Assembly (NCBI RefSeq): GCF_040207125.1
Contig: NZ_CP157940.1
Coordinates: forward strand, 2,666,001 to 2,730,000
Direction: 5' to 3'
Origin: Lacrimispora sp. BS-2
Lineage (GTDB): Bacteria; Bacillota; Clostridia; Lachnospirales; Lachnospiraceae
DNA length: 64,000 bases
Within the stretch, counting starts at the first letter, position 1; each line of letters opens with the position of its first letter. The notes under the pieces are model-generated. The model did no database searches. It saw only the letters and a list, made by a program, of their open reading frames with translations, and had not been told where the DNA came from. Made by a program: the position numbers and the translations under genes. This document shows, one piece after another, positions 33,865 to 42,208 of the stretch.

Positions 33865-34512
33865 TCATTTCAATACTTTCCCCCCGGTCATGGTGTGTAA
33901 AATCTCTAACGAATGAAATTCCCTGTCCACGTAACGTTTTTTATTGATTTCCACGCAGCGGCCAAATTCCTCCAGCACCGGGTCTGTCAGGGTAAATGTG
34001 TATAAGTGTTCTGCGGGTGAGGCAATTACATATTCCCACGCATAGCCTGCCGAATCACTCACTGGGCAGGGTGGGGCTTCTGTGTATTCTCCGTTTAGTA
34101 CCATTGCTTTCAGTTCAAAAACTCTTTGTACCAGCTCATTTTTCAGAGCCGGTTTTAACAGCGCCCGGATGGACTGGTAAAGAAGCTTTAGAAGCCCTGT
34201 TCCGTCCATATTCTCCCGGGCATAGTAATCAGCCAGTTCCAGAAAATAAGAGCCATAACAGGTTCCTTCCATATCCAGGGCCAATGCTTCAAAATAATTG
34301 GTGATCTCCGCTGACCTAAGGGTGTAGGAATCCCTGCCCTCGTACAGGGAAAACTGCCCGAAGGCAAAGGGGCGGCTTACCGCCATAAGCGGATTACCCG
34401 GCCGCCTGGCCCCTCTGGCAAATGCGGTGATCTTTCCTCTTTCCCTGGTGAGTATCACAAGGCGCTTATCCATTTCTCCAACCGGGGACACTCTTATTAC
34501 CATCCCCATCAT
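33865..34512 (-). CDS. recO: DNA repair protein RecO
   Basis: The 215-aa protein loads RecA on SSB-coated DNA together with RecR. The N-terminal OB fold shows GMVIRVSPVGEMDKRLVILT and ITAFARGARRP, and the centre has the helical region YGSYFLELADYY. Most Firmicute RecO proteins have about 240-260 aa and a four-cysteine zinc site in the C-terminal part; here only isolated cysteines (APPCPV) remain, so the zinc site is lost. ATG 34512 follows GAGGGAAG by 8 nt; the TTG at 34530 overlaps that site. The gene follows era by 33 nt, a usual pairing. Confidence 0.9.
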   Translation of the reverse strand: MMGMVIRVSPVGEMDKRLVILTRERGKITAFARGARRPGNPLMAVSRPFAFGQFSLYEGRDSYTLRSAEITNYFEALALDMEGTCYGSYFLELADYYARENMDGTGLLKLLYQSIRALLKPALKNELVQRVFELKAMVLNGEYTEAPPCPVSDSAGYAWEYVIASPAEHLYTFTLTDPVLEEFGRCVEINKKRYVDREFHSLEILHTMTGGKVLK

Positions 34513-34545
34513 GGTTTCAACTTCCCTCAATTTCTACCACCACTT

Positions 34546-35451
34546 TTAAATATCTTTTTCATTATATCCATAATTCTTCATATACAGATCGCTGTCACGC
34601 CACTCTTTCCGGACCTTGACCCAAAGCTGTAAATTTACCTTTGTATCCATCAGGCCTTCTATTTCCCTGCGGGCAGCGCTTCCGATCTTTTTAAGCATGG
34701 AACCGCCCTTTCCAATGATGATTCCTTTGTGGGATTCCCGCTCGCAGATAATTTCGGCTTCTATATCCATGATGCCGTTATCCCGCTCCTTCATCTTCTC
34801 AATGGTCACCGCGATCCCGTGGGGAATCTCATCGTTTAAAAGACGAAGGGCCTTTTCCCTGATAAGCTCCGCTGAAATCTGGCGCATGGGCTGGTCTGTA
34901 ACCGTATCCTCATCGTAATACTGAGGTCCCTTTGGAAGATATTTATAGATAAGCTCCAGCATCAGATCCGTATTTTTGGCCTTTAAGGCGGAAACCGGCA
35001 CGATCTCAGCAAAATGGCACACATCCTTGTAAGCATTTATAAAGGTCAGGATTTCCTCCTGGTTTTTCAGTGTATCAATTTTATTGATAACAAGGATCAC
35101 AGGAGTTTTAACCTGGCTTAACTGCTCTGCAATATGCTGCTCCCCGGCCCCGATGTAGGTAGTCGGTTCCACCAGCCAGAGCACCACATCCACTTCCTTT
35201 AAGGTGCGCTCCGCAACGCTTACCATATATTCACCCAGCTTGTTTTTGGCTTTATGGATTCCGGGAGTATCGAGAAAAATGATCTGTCCTCTCTCATCCG
35301 TATATACGGTCTGGATTCGGTTTCTGGTAGTCTGGGGCTTATCAGAAGTAATGGCGATCTTCTGGCCTATGAGCTGGTTCATCAGGGTGGACTTCCCAAC
35401 GTTGGGACGTCCGATCAGGGTTACAAAGCCTGATTTATAGTTGTTTTCCAT
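34546..35451 (-). CDS. era: GTPase Era
   Basis: The 301-aa GTPase helps mature the 30S ribosomal subunit by binding the 3' end of 16S rRNA. G1 GRPNVGKS (14-21), G3 DTPG, G4 NKID and the C-terminal KH domain with GIIIGKGGSMLKKIG are all present. ATG 35451 is chosen because the longer frame (to 35523) reads through a 51-bp intergenic repeat and the family starts near here; AAGGAAA lies upstream. It is followed by recO. Confidence 0.97.
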   Translation of the reverse strand: MENNYKSGFVTLIGRPNVGKSTLMNQLIGQKIAITSDKPQTTRNRIQTVYTDERGQIIFLDTPGIHKAKNKLGEYMVSVAERTLKEVDVVLWLVEPTTYIGAGEQHIAEQLSQVKTPVILVINKIDTLKNQEEILTFINAYKDVCHFAEIVPVSALKAKNTDLMLELIYKYLPKGPQYYDEDTVTDQPMRQISAELIREKALRLLNDEIPHGIAVTIEKMKERDNGIMDIEAEIICERESHKGIIIGKGGSMLKKIGSAARREIEGLMDTKVNLQLWVKVRKEWRDSDLYMKNYGYNEKDI

Positions 35452-35462
35452 ATAGGTTTTCC

Positions 35463-35513
35463 TTTCCTCTTTCGTGTCCATGTTCTTTGGACATAAAGGT
35501 ATGCCTGCAAGGC
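35463..35513 (-). repeat. 51-bp intergenic repeat, copy 1
   Basis: It lies between the M16C protease stop and the era start and is 49 of 51 bases identical to 50568-50618. On the minus strand it reads CATACCTTTATGTCC, a small hairpin TGTCCA/TGGACA, and then AAAGAGGAAA, which supplies or borders the ribosome site of era. Confidence 0.75.
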
Positions 35514-35519
35514 TTAATG

Positions 35520-38444
35520 TCATGAGTGGAACAGGTTCTTTGTTTCTCCAAACAGATCCTTCTCCGCCATGATTTTTTCTTCATTTCCAATAACGCAGAG
35601 ACTTCCAGTATCCAATACGGCCTTTACAAGAGAAGCCAGGCTGCGGATGTCTTCCTGGGTAGCGTTTAATACCTCTTCCCGCTCTTTTTCCATCATTTCC
35701 TGGGTGACGCCGGATAAATAGGCGGAAAGACCCCGGTTTCCTCTGGTAGACGGCGGATATGGCACATCCATGTCGCTGATGGTGCCAATGACGTACTTTG
35801 TCATATCCCGGTCCGTGGCCTGGAAGCTCTCCAAATAATCCACGATTCCGTCATAAATCTGGTTTGTTTCTCTTACGTTTGGATCCCGGTAGGAAGTAAA
35901 ATACCCTTCTCCTGAGCGCCCAAAGCCGCTCATACAGCCATAGGCTCCTCCCTTGACCCTTAAATTGATCCACAGGTAATCATAGCTTAAAATGACCTTT
36001 AGTATTTTAAGAGCTCCGGTATATTCCTTGCCGCTTCCTGCAAAGGATCCGCATCTGGCCACATAATTGACCTGGGAAGCGGTGCAGAAGCCTTCGTTCC
36101 TTTTTCCTGCCAAAAAGGTAAAGGGATATCGCTTTCCTTCTCCTTCCGGCAGCAAATCCGTAAGCTTTTTAAGTGCCTCGGGAAGCAGCTTATATCCTTC
36201 TTCATCTGCCGTATAACTGACCAGCATGTTCTGGGTGGTGAAAAGCTTTTCCATAACCGCTTTTAAGCGGGCAATGAACTCCTTCTTATGGGAAGGATAT
36301 TCCTTTTCCAAATTCTCCAAAAATTCATAATATCCGATCCCGCCGGTCAAATCGTTAAAAGAAGAAGTGGCGGAGTAATAAGAAGTGGCTCTGGCCACTG
36401 CTGCCGAATGACAGGAGCCTTCCAGTTTCATTCTGGCCCTTGACCTGGTTTCACTGATGATCTCGCCTACACGCTTTTCATCATCCAAAATAGAGCGGGT
36501 CAGAATCTCGCCAAGAATGGAGAAACCAAAATCCAGTTTCTCATAAAGCACTCTGGCACTTGCCATAAAAAAGCCTTTAAACTCTCCCTTATTCCTTAAG
36601 TCAGGATAAGAGGTCACACTAAAGCTGACGCCGCCGCTGTTTAAATGGATCTCACTGGTCAGATCTCCATAGGTGAAATTTTCCGTATTCACATAGCCAA
36701 GCAGGGATTTTAAAAATCCCACATAAGGCAGATCCTCCACAGGAACTGCGGAAGTATCAAACAGAACCTTTAAATACCCGATTCCGGAGGTAAACATCTC
36801 ATGATGGATCACTTTGACACCATGGGCCGTTTTCTCTTCCCATATGATCTCCTCTGCCTCCCTGCTGATATCTTCTCTTGAAAGCATGGGAATCTTTTCC
36901 AGAGTCTCCTGGGGAGATGGTGTTTCCTGGTATTCCTTTAAAGCACGGGTCTGTTCTGCAAGTTGACGAATCTCCTCTTCTGAAAGGGAGGCTTTGTATG
37001 CAGCCAGCTTCTTCGCTTCCTTCTCATCTTCCATTGCCGTTAAATTCTTTTTGGGGCTTACAGTCAAAACGGCCTCAAAAGGATTATCCAGAAGGTATTC
37101 CCTGATGAGCTGCTCAAAATATCCGTCATCCACTACCTTTTTTAAATAATCAAAGGTCTCCTGATATTCTAAGTGCATCATGGGATCCCCGTCATAGAGC
37201 CAGCTGTCCATGCATTGAAGCCCATACATCAGGCCCTTTGGCGCTGAACCGTAATCTGCTTCCCGGTAACGGAATTCGTAATAGTTCATTCCTGCTTTCA
37301 GGCTCTTCCTGTTGATTCCTTCGTCTGCAAGCTTTCTTAAAGTACCTTTTACAACGGCGAGGAATTCCCCTCTCTGCTCTTTGTTTGCATTTTTGGCAAT
37401 GATGGTAAAATAGGGCTGAAGAATGCCGCTGTCATACCCGCCTAAAATGTCCTGGCCGATCCCTGCATCAATGAGAGCCTGCTTTAAGGGTGCGCCCGGC
37501 GCATCAAGAAGGGTGTATTCCAGAATCTGGAATGCAATATAAAGCCTGGGATCTAAATCGGTTCCCACTGCTGTGCTGATGGAAAGATAGGTTGCATTTT
37601 CTTCGGATTCTCCTTCGGTAATGGAATAGAAAGTCTCTCCTTCCACAGGCTCTGAAAAGGGCTTCTGTCTTGGGATTCTGGAATCAATGGTTATTTCATC
37701 GTATTGGCTTAAGTATTCTTTATCAAGCCATGCAAGCTTTTCTTCCATATCCATATCACCATAGAGGTAAATGTAGCTGTTGGAAGGATGATAATATCTT
37801 TTATGAAAGGCCAGAAAATCTTCATAGGTCAGGTCCGGAATAAAGGCTGGATCTCCGCCTGATTCCTGGCCATAGCAGTTATCCGGGAAAAGAGTTTTCC
37901 TGGTGTAGCGGTCCAGCACTTCTTCCGGGGAAGAAAATGCTCCCTTCATCTCATTATATACCACACCATTGTAAATCAGATCAGATTCCGGGCTTTCCAG
38001 CTCATAATGCCAGCCCTCCTGCATGAAAATCTTCGATTCTCTGTAAATATTGGGATGAAGCACGGCATCCAGGTACACGTTCATCAAATTCTGGAAATCC
38101 TTTTCATTGCAGCTGGCTACTGGGTATACCGTTTTATCGGGGTAGGTCATTGCATTTAAGAACGTGTTTAGAGACCCCTTTACCAGTTCTACAAACGGAT
38201 CCTTTACCGGAAATTTGTCTGATCCGCAGAGAACGCTGTGTTCCAGGATATGAGCAACTCCGGTGCTGTCTGACGGCGGGGTACGGAATCCGATGGAAAA
38301 TACTTTGTTCTCATCATCGCAGGATAAGAGGAATAGCCTGGCTCCGCTTTTTTTATGGCGGAGCACGTATCCGGATGCTTTGATTTCCTTAATTGCCTTT
38401 TCTTCTACAACCTCATAGGCTGCAAGGTTTTTAAACTGATTCAT
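35520..38444 (-). CDS. M16C insulinase-family metalloprotease
   Basis: The 974-aa enzyme belongs to the presequence-protease/falcilysin branch. The inverted zinc motif HILEH is at residues 65-69, followed by GSDKFPVKDPF and GSLNTFLNAMTYPDKT, and a second, inactive-like half follows a helical linker rich in Glu/Lys (about 460-520). Such enzymes degrade short unfolded peptides in a closed chamber. No signal peptide is visible, so it should be cytosolic. It lies upstream of era; the link is probably only positional. Confidence 0.93.
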   Translation of the reverse strand: MNQFKNLAAYEVVEEKAIKEIKASGYVLRHKKSGARLFLLSCDDENKVFSIGFRTPPSDSTGVAHILEHSVLCGSDKFPVKDPFVELVKGSLNTFLNAMTYPDKTVYPVASCNEKDFQNLMNVYLDAVLHPNIYRESKIFMQEGWHYELESPESDLIYNGVVYNEMKGAFSSPEEVLDRYTRKTLFPDNCYGQESGGDPAFIPDLTYEDFLAFHKRYYHPSNSYIYLYGDMDMEEKLAWLDKEYLSQYDEITIDSRIPRQKPFSEPVEGETFYSITEGESEENATYLSISTAVGTDLDPRLYIAFQILEYTLLDAPGAPLKQALIDAGIGQDILGGYDSGILQPYFTIIAKNANKEQRGEFLAVVKGTLRKLADEGINRKSLKAGMNYYEFRYREADYGSAPKGLMYGLQCMDSWLYDGDPMMHLEYQETFDYLKKVVDDGYFEQLIREYLLDNPFEAVLTVSPKKNLTAMEDEKEAKKLAAYKASLSEEEIRQLAEQTRALKEYQETPSPQETLEKIPMLSREDISREAEEIIWEEKTAHGVKVIHHEMFTSGIGYLKVLFDTSAVPVEDLPYVGFLKSLLGYVNTENFTYGDLTSEIHLNSGGVSFSVTSYPDLRNKGEFKGFFMASARVLYEKLDFGFSILGEILTRSILDDEKRVGEIISETRSRARMKLEGSCHSAAVARATSYYSATSSFNDLTGGIGYYEFLENLEKEYPSHKKEFIARLKAVMEKLFTTQNMLVSYTADEEGYKLLPEALKKLTDLLPEGEGKRYPFTFLAGKRNEGFCTASQVNYVARCGSFAGSGKEYTGALKILKVILSYDYLWINLRVKGGAYGCMSGFGRSGEGYFTSYRDPNVRETNQIYDGIVDYLESFQATDRDMTKYVIGTISDMDVPYPPSTRGNRGLSAYLSGVTQEMMEKEREEVLNATQEDIRSLASLVKAVLDTGSLCVIGNEEKIMAEKDLFGETKNLFHS

Positions 38445-38487
38445 TCTGTGTTTTTTCCTCCTGCATGTTTATATTATACGTGAGTCC

Positions 38488-38613
38488 GCAGTGCAGCCAG
38501 CGAATCTGAAAGATTCGCTGGCTCACGGGCATTCGCCCTATGAAACAGGCCATGATAAGATTTTCTTATGTGCAGGCACAACGAAAATCTTCTCCTGTCC
38601 TATTTCGCACTGC
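38488..38613. repeat. 126-bp double-hairpin intergenic repeat, copy 2
   Basis: The element has the same boundaries as copy 1 (GCAGTGC at 38488-38494, GCACTGC at 38607-38613). Its 13-bp first stem is perfect although three pairs differ from copy 1; the second stem has four mismatches and one compensated pair. It lies 17 nt past the YdcF-type gene stop and before the M16C gene. No protein is likely, though one strand has a short open frame. Confidence 0.8.
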
Positions 38614-38630
38614 TCATTGCATTCGTGTAA

Positions 38631-39458
38631 TTACATATTGCCCACTAATTTGTCTTTTAATATCGCGGCGCACTCTCTAACGCAAAAGTGTACGAAAAGA
38701 ATGGGGTCGGATTCACAGGATATGCCATAGATATCCGGTATTCCCCATTTCTTCCCAATCTGCAGCGCCCGAAATACATGAAAATCACTGGTGAGGACGC
38801 CAATCTTAATGGGCTTATCCGGCACCTCCTCAAAGGTTCCCGGCTCCATGAAAATCGGCTGATCCTCCTGACGGCGGGCTTTTCTTTCTGCCTGATCTTC
38901 TTCAATGGCTACGCGGCTGTATGCAATATTCTCAACGGTACTGGTGGAGCGGGTCTCTAATATCAGCTGTTCCTCTTTTACTCCGTTAAAGACCAGGTAA
39001 TCCCGCATGGCCGCGGCTTCGCTGACAGGTTCATCATCACCCTGGCCGCCGGACAACACCAGAATTGTGGACGGATTGTCATCTAAGTACTCCATGGCTT
39101 TATCCAGCCGTTTTTTTAAGGATTTGCTGACTCCTGTTTCCTTTACCCTTGCACCCAGCACAATGACATAGTCCAGATTAGAAGTATCCCGGACAGCAAC
39201 TCCTGTAAATACCAGGATCTCCACCACCAGGAACACCAGAATTCCGGTACAGCACATGGTAATCACCGACACTGGAATCCATAAGGGAACCTTATCCTTA
39301 TGCTTTACATAGGTTTCCCATCCCATCGGCAGCAATATGCATATGGCAGCAAATACAAGCCATATAAATGAAAGAGATGTGGTCAGACCTGAATAAAGAA
39401 TGATCACAACATAATAAATAATGCAGGAAACGGCTATCAGCCAAAAAATTAACGCCAT
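38631..39458 (-). CDS. YdcF/SanA-family (DUF218) membrane protein
   Basis: The 275-aa protein has three hydrophobic segments in the first 90 residues (starting MALIFWLIAVSCIIYYVVII, then two more) and a DUF218 domain: YVIVLGARVKETGVSKSLKKRLD (outlined), LVLSGGQGDDEPVSEAAAM and ETRSTSTVENI, ending in LTSDFHVFRAL. DUF218 proteins are linked to envelope functions such as vancomycin sensitivity in enteric bacteria, but the reaction is unknown. The Arg/Glu-rich insertion AERKARRQEDQ near 205 is not typical. A possible promoter is at 39547-39519. Confidence 0.88.
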   Translation of the reverse strand: MALIFWLIAVSCIIYYVVIILYSGLTTSLSFIWLVFAAICILLPMGWETYVKHKDKVPLWIPVSVITMCCTGILVFLVVEILVFTGVAVRDTSNLDYVIVLGARVKETGVSKSLKKRLDKAMEYLDDNPSTILVLSGGQGDDEPVSEAAAMRDYLVFNGVKEEQLILETRSTSTVENIAYSRVAIEEDQAERKARRQEDQPIFMEPGTFEEVPDKPIKIGVLTSDFHVFRALQIGKKWGIPDIYGISCESDPILFVHFCVRECAAILKDKLVGNM

Positions 39459-39518
39459 ATGCCAGCCTCCATTCTACACGTTTTAAAGCCAGGTAAATTC
39501 TGGGCATAATTCTTTTAT

Positions 39519-39547
39519 AGCATACCACAATATAGGCATTTCTACAA
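39519..39547 (-). promoter_or_regulatory. Possible promoter of the YdcF-type gene
   Basis: On the minus strand TTGTAG (39547-39542) and TATGCT (39524-39519) are 17 nt apart, followed by an alternative TATAAA. It lies about 60 nt before the start codon. Confidence 0.4.
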
Positions 39548-39596
39548 CAGTCGCTGAAATGATACTTTCGGAATCTTAGGATTTATCAGATATAAA

Positions 39597-39696
39597 AATG
39601 CCCGCTGATCAAAAACTATTAAAATCTATTATCTGTGCGATACAGACCTGCTTAAACAGATAACATAAATTCTAATAATAATGATCAGCGGGCATT
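39597..39696 (-). terminator. Large nested hairpin after the U32 gene
   Basis: AATGCCCGCTGATC (39597-39610) pairs perfectly with GATCAGCGGGCATT (39683-39696) and an inner TTATCTGT/ACAGATAA pair (39629-39636, 39656-39663) shortens the loop. On the minus strand TTTTATA follows. The 100-nt size is unusual for a simple terminator. Confidence 0.65.
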
Positions 39697-39717
39697 CCTC
39701 ATAATTTCCCGGCAGTC

Positions 39718-40947
39718 TTATTCCATTTCACTTCTGCGAAGAATATCATACGGCTCCATTTCCACATCCAGATCCACATAGAGGGTCTGCTGGGGATGAG
39801 GAGCACTTTCCTGGGAGATGCCCTCCTCATCATATATAGCTTTTACAACGACTTCCAGGTTCCTGCCGTCGGGCTTCATCACCTCAATGGTCTCTCCTAC
39901 GGTAAACTTATTCTTTTGCGAGGTACGGGCAAAGCCTCTTTCATCCACCGCCTCAATGGTACCCAGATACGTATAGTTTTTCACATAAGTATTATTGTTA
40001 TAGATCTGTGTGGTGGAATCAGGCTTTCCAAAATAAAAGCCGGTGGTAAATTCCCGGTAAGTACATTTTCCGATTTCAGAGCGGTACCACTCCATATTGG
40101 CCCGGTAGATTTCAGGGTCCTTGTTATAATCATCAATGGCTTTCCTATAGGTCCTTGCCACAGTAGCCACGTAAAGAGCTGTTTTCATGCGGCCCTCTAT
40201 CTTAAAGCTGTCGATCCCCGCCTCCATCATCTCCGGGATATATTCGATCATGCATAAATCCTTGGAATTGAAGATGTAGGTTCCCCGCTCATTTTCATAG
40301 ACCGGCATGTATTCTCCGGGACGTTTTTCCTCAACAATGGAATACTTCCAACGGCACGGATGGGTGCAGGCCCCCTGATTGGCGTCTCTTCCTGACATGA
40401 AGTTGCTTAAAAGGCAGCGCCCGGAATAGGAAATGCACATGGCTCCGTGGATAAAGCTTTCGATCTCCATATCCTCCGGAATCCGGCTGCGTATTTCCTT
40501 GATCTCTGCCAGAGAAAGCTCCCTGGCGGAAACCACCCGCTTGGCTCCAAGCTGGTGCCAGAACAGATAGGTCCCGTAATTGGTGTTGTTTGCCTGGGTG
40601 CTGATATGGATTTCCAAATCCGGCATGATACGCTTTGCGATGGCAAATACTCCCGGATCGGAAATGATCAGGGCATCAAGGCCTGTTTCCTTTAATTCTT
40701 CAAAATATTCCTCTACGCCGGTCAGGTCATCATTGTGGGCCAGAATGTTGGCCGTGATATAGACCTTTACCCCTTTTTCGTGAGCAAAGGCAATTCCTTC
40801 CCGGATCTCTTCCATTGAAAAATTCTTTGCCTTGGCACGGAGGCCAAAGGCTTCTCCTCCGATATAGACAGCATCTGCTCCGTAAACTACCGCAGTTTTA
40901 AGTACATCCAGGCTGCCTGCCGGAATTAAAAGTTCGGTCTTTCTCAT
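39718..40947 (-). CDS. U32-family protein, tRNA hydroxylation type (TrhP/YrrN-YrrO-like)
   Basis: The 409-aa protein starts with TELLIPAGSLDVLKTAVVYGADAVYIGG (outlined, residues 3-31) and holds the U32 signature ESFIHGAMCISYSGRCLLS near 165-183, followed by GACTHPCRW, a cysteine set typical of this family. Named peptidases originally, members with this signature (TrhP, YrrN/YrrO) act in prephenate-dependent hydroxylation of tRNA uridine 34. The next gene upstream encodes a TrmR-like methyltransferase acting on the hydroxylated base, matching the Bacillus yrrMNO order, although here only one U32 gene is seen and hairpins separate the two genes. Confidence 0.88.
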   Translation of the reverse strand: MRKTELLIPAGSLDVLKTAVVYGADAVYIGGEAFGLRAKAKNFSMEEIREGIAFAHEKGVKVYITANILAHNDDLTGVEEYFEELKETGLDALIISDPGVFAIAKRIMPDLEIHISTQANNTNYGTYLFWHQLGAKRVVSARELSLAEIKEIRSRIPEDMEIESFIHGAMCISYSGRCLLSNFMSGRDANQGACTHPCRWKYSIVEEKRPGEYMPVYENERGTYIFNSKDLCMIEYIPEMMEAGIDSFKIEGRMKTALYVATVARTYRKAIDDYNKDPEIYRANMEWYRSEIGKCTYREFTTGFYFGKPDSTTQIYNNNTYVKNYTYLGTIEAVDERGFARTSQKNKFTVGETIEVMKPDGRNLEVVVKAIYDEEGISQESAPHPQQTLYVDLDVEMEPYDILRRSEME

Positions 40948-40969
40948 AAAAATCCTTTCTTGTGTCTAT

Positions 40970-41057
40970 ATTATGAAAACAAAAAATGTTTTCATAATCG
41001 GATGAACGGCTAAAAAGCAGCCCTCTTATGGAAACCTGCTTTGCAGATTCCCATAAG
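40970..41057 (-). terminator. Two hairpins between the TrmR-like and U32 genes
   Basis: CTTATGGAAACCTGC (41025-41039) pairs with GCAGATTCCCATAAG (41043-41057) with two mismatches and is followed on the minus strand by CTGCTTTTTAGCC. Further on, ATTATGAAAAC (40970-40980) pairs perfectly with GTTTTCATAAT (40988-40998). The first looks like a weak terminator, the second like a leader hairpin of the U32 gene. Confidence 0.55.
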
Positions 41058-41699
41058 CTATATTAGAATGCTGACGGTTATACCATCACCAATGGGTACA
41101 ATGGTCGTTGTAAGCCGCTCAGAATGCTTTAGCTCATATAAGTATTCCCGCATCCGCCCGTGAATGGTCCGGTTTCTGCGCTCCACTGCATAGCGGGATT
41201 CTATGATATCCCCATCCTGAAGGACATTGTCGGAAATCAGCATCCCCCCGGGGGCCATAAGCTCTAAAATCCCTGGCAGCCACAAAAGATACTGCCCCTT
41301 GGCCGCATCCATGAAAACAAGGTCAAAGGGGCCGGTAAGCCCCTTTAATATTTCCTGCGCATCTCCCTCAAGGAGGGTGATCCGTTCAATTTCTCCGGCC
41401 TCTTTAAAATTTTCTTTGGCCTCCGGAATCCTTTTTTCATATTTTTCTATGGTAGTGATATGGCAGTCATGAGGCATGGCCTCTGCCATTAAAAGAGTGG
41501 AATAACCGACCGCAGTTCCCACCTCTAAAATAGCCTTTGGCCTCATGGCGGCTATCATAGTTTGAAGGAAGGCAGCGGTCTCTTCCCTGATAACCGGGAC
41601 GCCTTCCTGCCTTGCCTTTTTTCCGATTTTTGAAAGGAGCGGGCTTCTGTCTGTTTCCAGAGATTTGATATAATCCGTTATCCTGTCGTTTACAATCAT
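41058..41699 (-). CDS. O-methyltransferase, TrmR/YrrM-like
   Basis: The 213-aa SAM enzyme has KAILEVGTAVGYSTLLMAEAM near residues 54-74 (motif I) and FDLVFMDAAKGQYLLWL with the metal aspartate region near 123-139. Length and motifs match class I caffeoyl-CoA-type O-methyltransferases. Position between MltG-like and U32 genes matches Bacillus yrrM, whose product TrmR methylates 5-hydroxyuridine 34 of tRNA; the specific role is inferred from synteny. It overlaps the MltG-like gene by 4 nt. Confidence 0.88.
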   Translation of the reverse strand: MIVNDRITDYIKSLETDRSPLLSKIGKKARQEGVPVIREETAAFLQTMIAAMRPKAILEVGTAVGYSTLLMAEAMPHDCHITTIEKYEKRIPEAKENFKEAGEIERITLLEGDAQEILKGLTGPFDLVFMDAAKGQYLLWLPGILELMAPGGMLISDNVLQDGDIIESRYAVERRNRTIHGRMREYLYELKHSERLTTTIVPIGDGITVSILI

Positions 41700-42091
41700 T
41701 TCTTCTCTTCCTTTTCCCCTGTATTCTCATTCATCATCTGAAGGATTTCCTTGGAGGTCATGGAAGTGTTAAAGGTATATCCTCCCGGATTTACCTTATA
41801 ATCAAAAAATTCCGCCTGTATGATAAAGGAATATTCATTGGATATCAAACCACTGTCCTTTAAAAGCTTCGCCGTCTGGACCACAGAAGTTCCTTTGCTG
41901 ATCGTTATTTCCTTATCCCGTCCCGGCTCTGAATCCACCGCGGAGGCGTAGAAAATATCATGGCCAAACTCATATCCTCTGGTAACTCCCTCATAAAGCA
42001 GAAGGATCACCAGGGCAAAGATAATAAGCCTGCTTGAAATCGCAATGACTGCTCCTGTTATTTTATTAATCTCTTTCGTTGCACGGCTCAT
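41696..42091 (-). CDS. Short MltG-N-terminal-like membrane protein
   Basis: The 131-aa protein has one membrane segment (about residues 13-36, VIAISSRLIIFALVILLLYEG) and an extracellular LysM-like/MltG N-terminal module: EITISKGTSVVQTAKLLKDSGLISN (outlined) and GGYTFNTSMTSKEILQMM. Full MltG glycosidases have about 330-380 aa and a catalytic glutamate domain; that domain is absent. A frameshift is not evident, because the gene closes cleanly by overlapping the methyltransferase start. It may bind glycan or regulate a real MltG elsewhere. ATG 42091 follows GGGAG; the longer frame starts within an intergenic repeat. Confidence 0.75.
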   Translation of the reverse strand: MSRATKEINKITGAVIAISSRLIIFALVILLLYEGVTRGYEFGHDIFYASAVDSEPGRDKEITISKGTSVVQTAKLLKDSGLISNEYSFIIQAEFFDYKVNPGGYTFNTSMTSKEILQMMNENTGEKEEKK

Positions 42092-42102
42092 ATCCTGCTC
42101 CC

Positions 42103-42192
42103 TTTCCTCGTTATAGCCCGCTTCCCAGGGCATAAAGGTATACCCGCAGGGTGTTTCCTCGTTATAGCCCGCTTCCCAGGACTTAAAGGTAT
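42103..42192 (-). repeat. Two tandem diverged copies of the intergenic repeat
   Basis: Units at 42103-42150 and 42154-42192 share TTTCCTCGTTATAGCCCGC and then CTTCCCAGG and TAAAGGTAT. On the minus strand each reads ATACCTTTAWG, a GCCC/GGGC hairpin and AACGAGGAAA. They match the layout of the 51-bp repeats at 35463 and 50568 with a different stem sequence, and lie between the RNase J stop and the MltG-like start. Confidence 0.65.
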
Positions 42193-42208
42193 GGTTTCTT
42201 CCCCTGTA

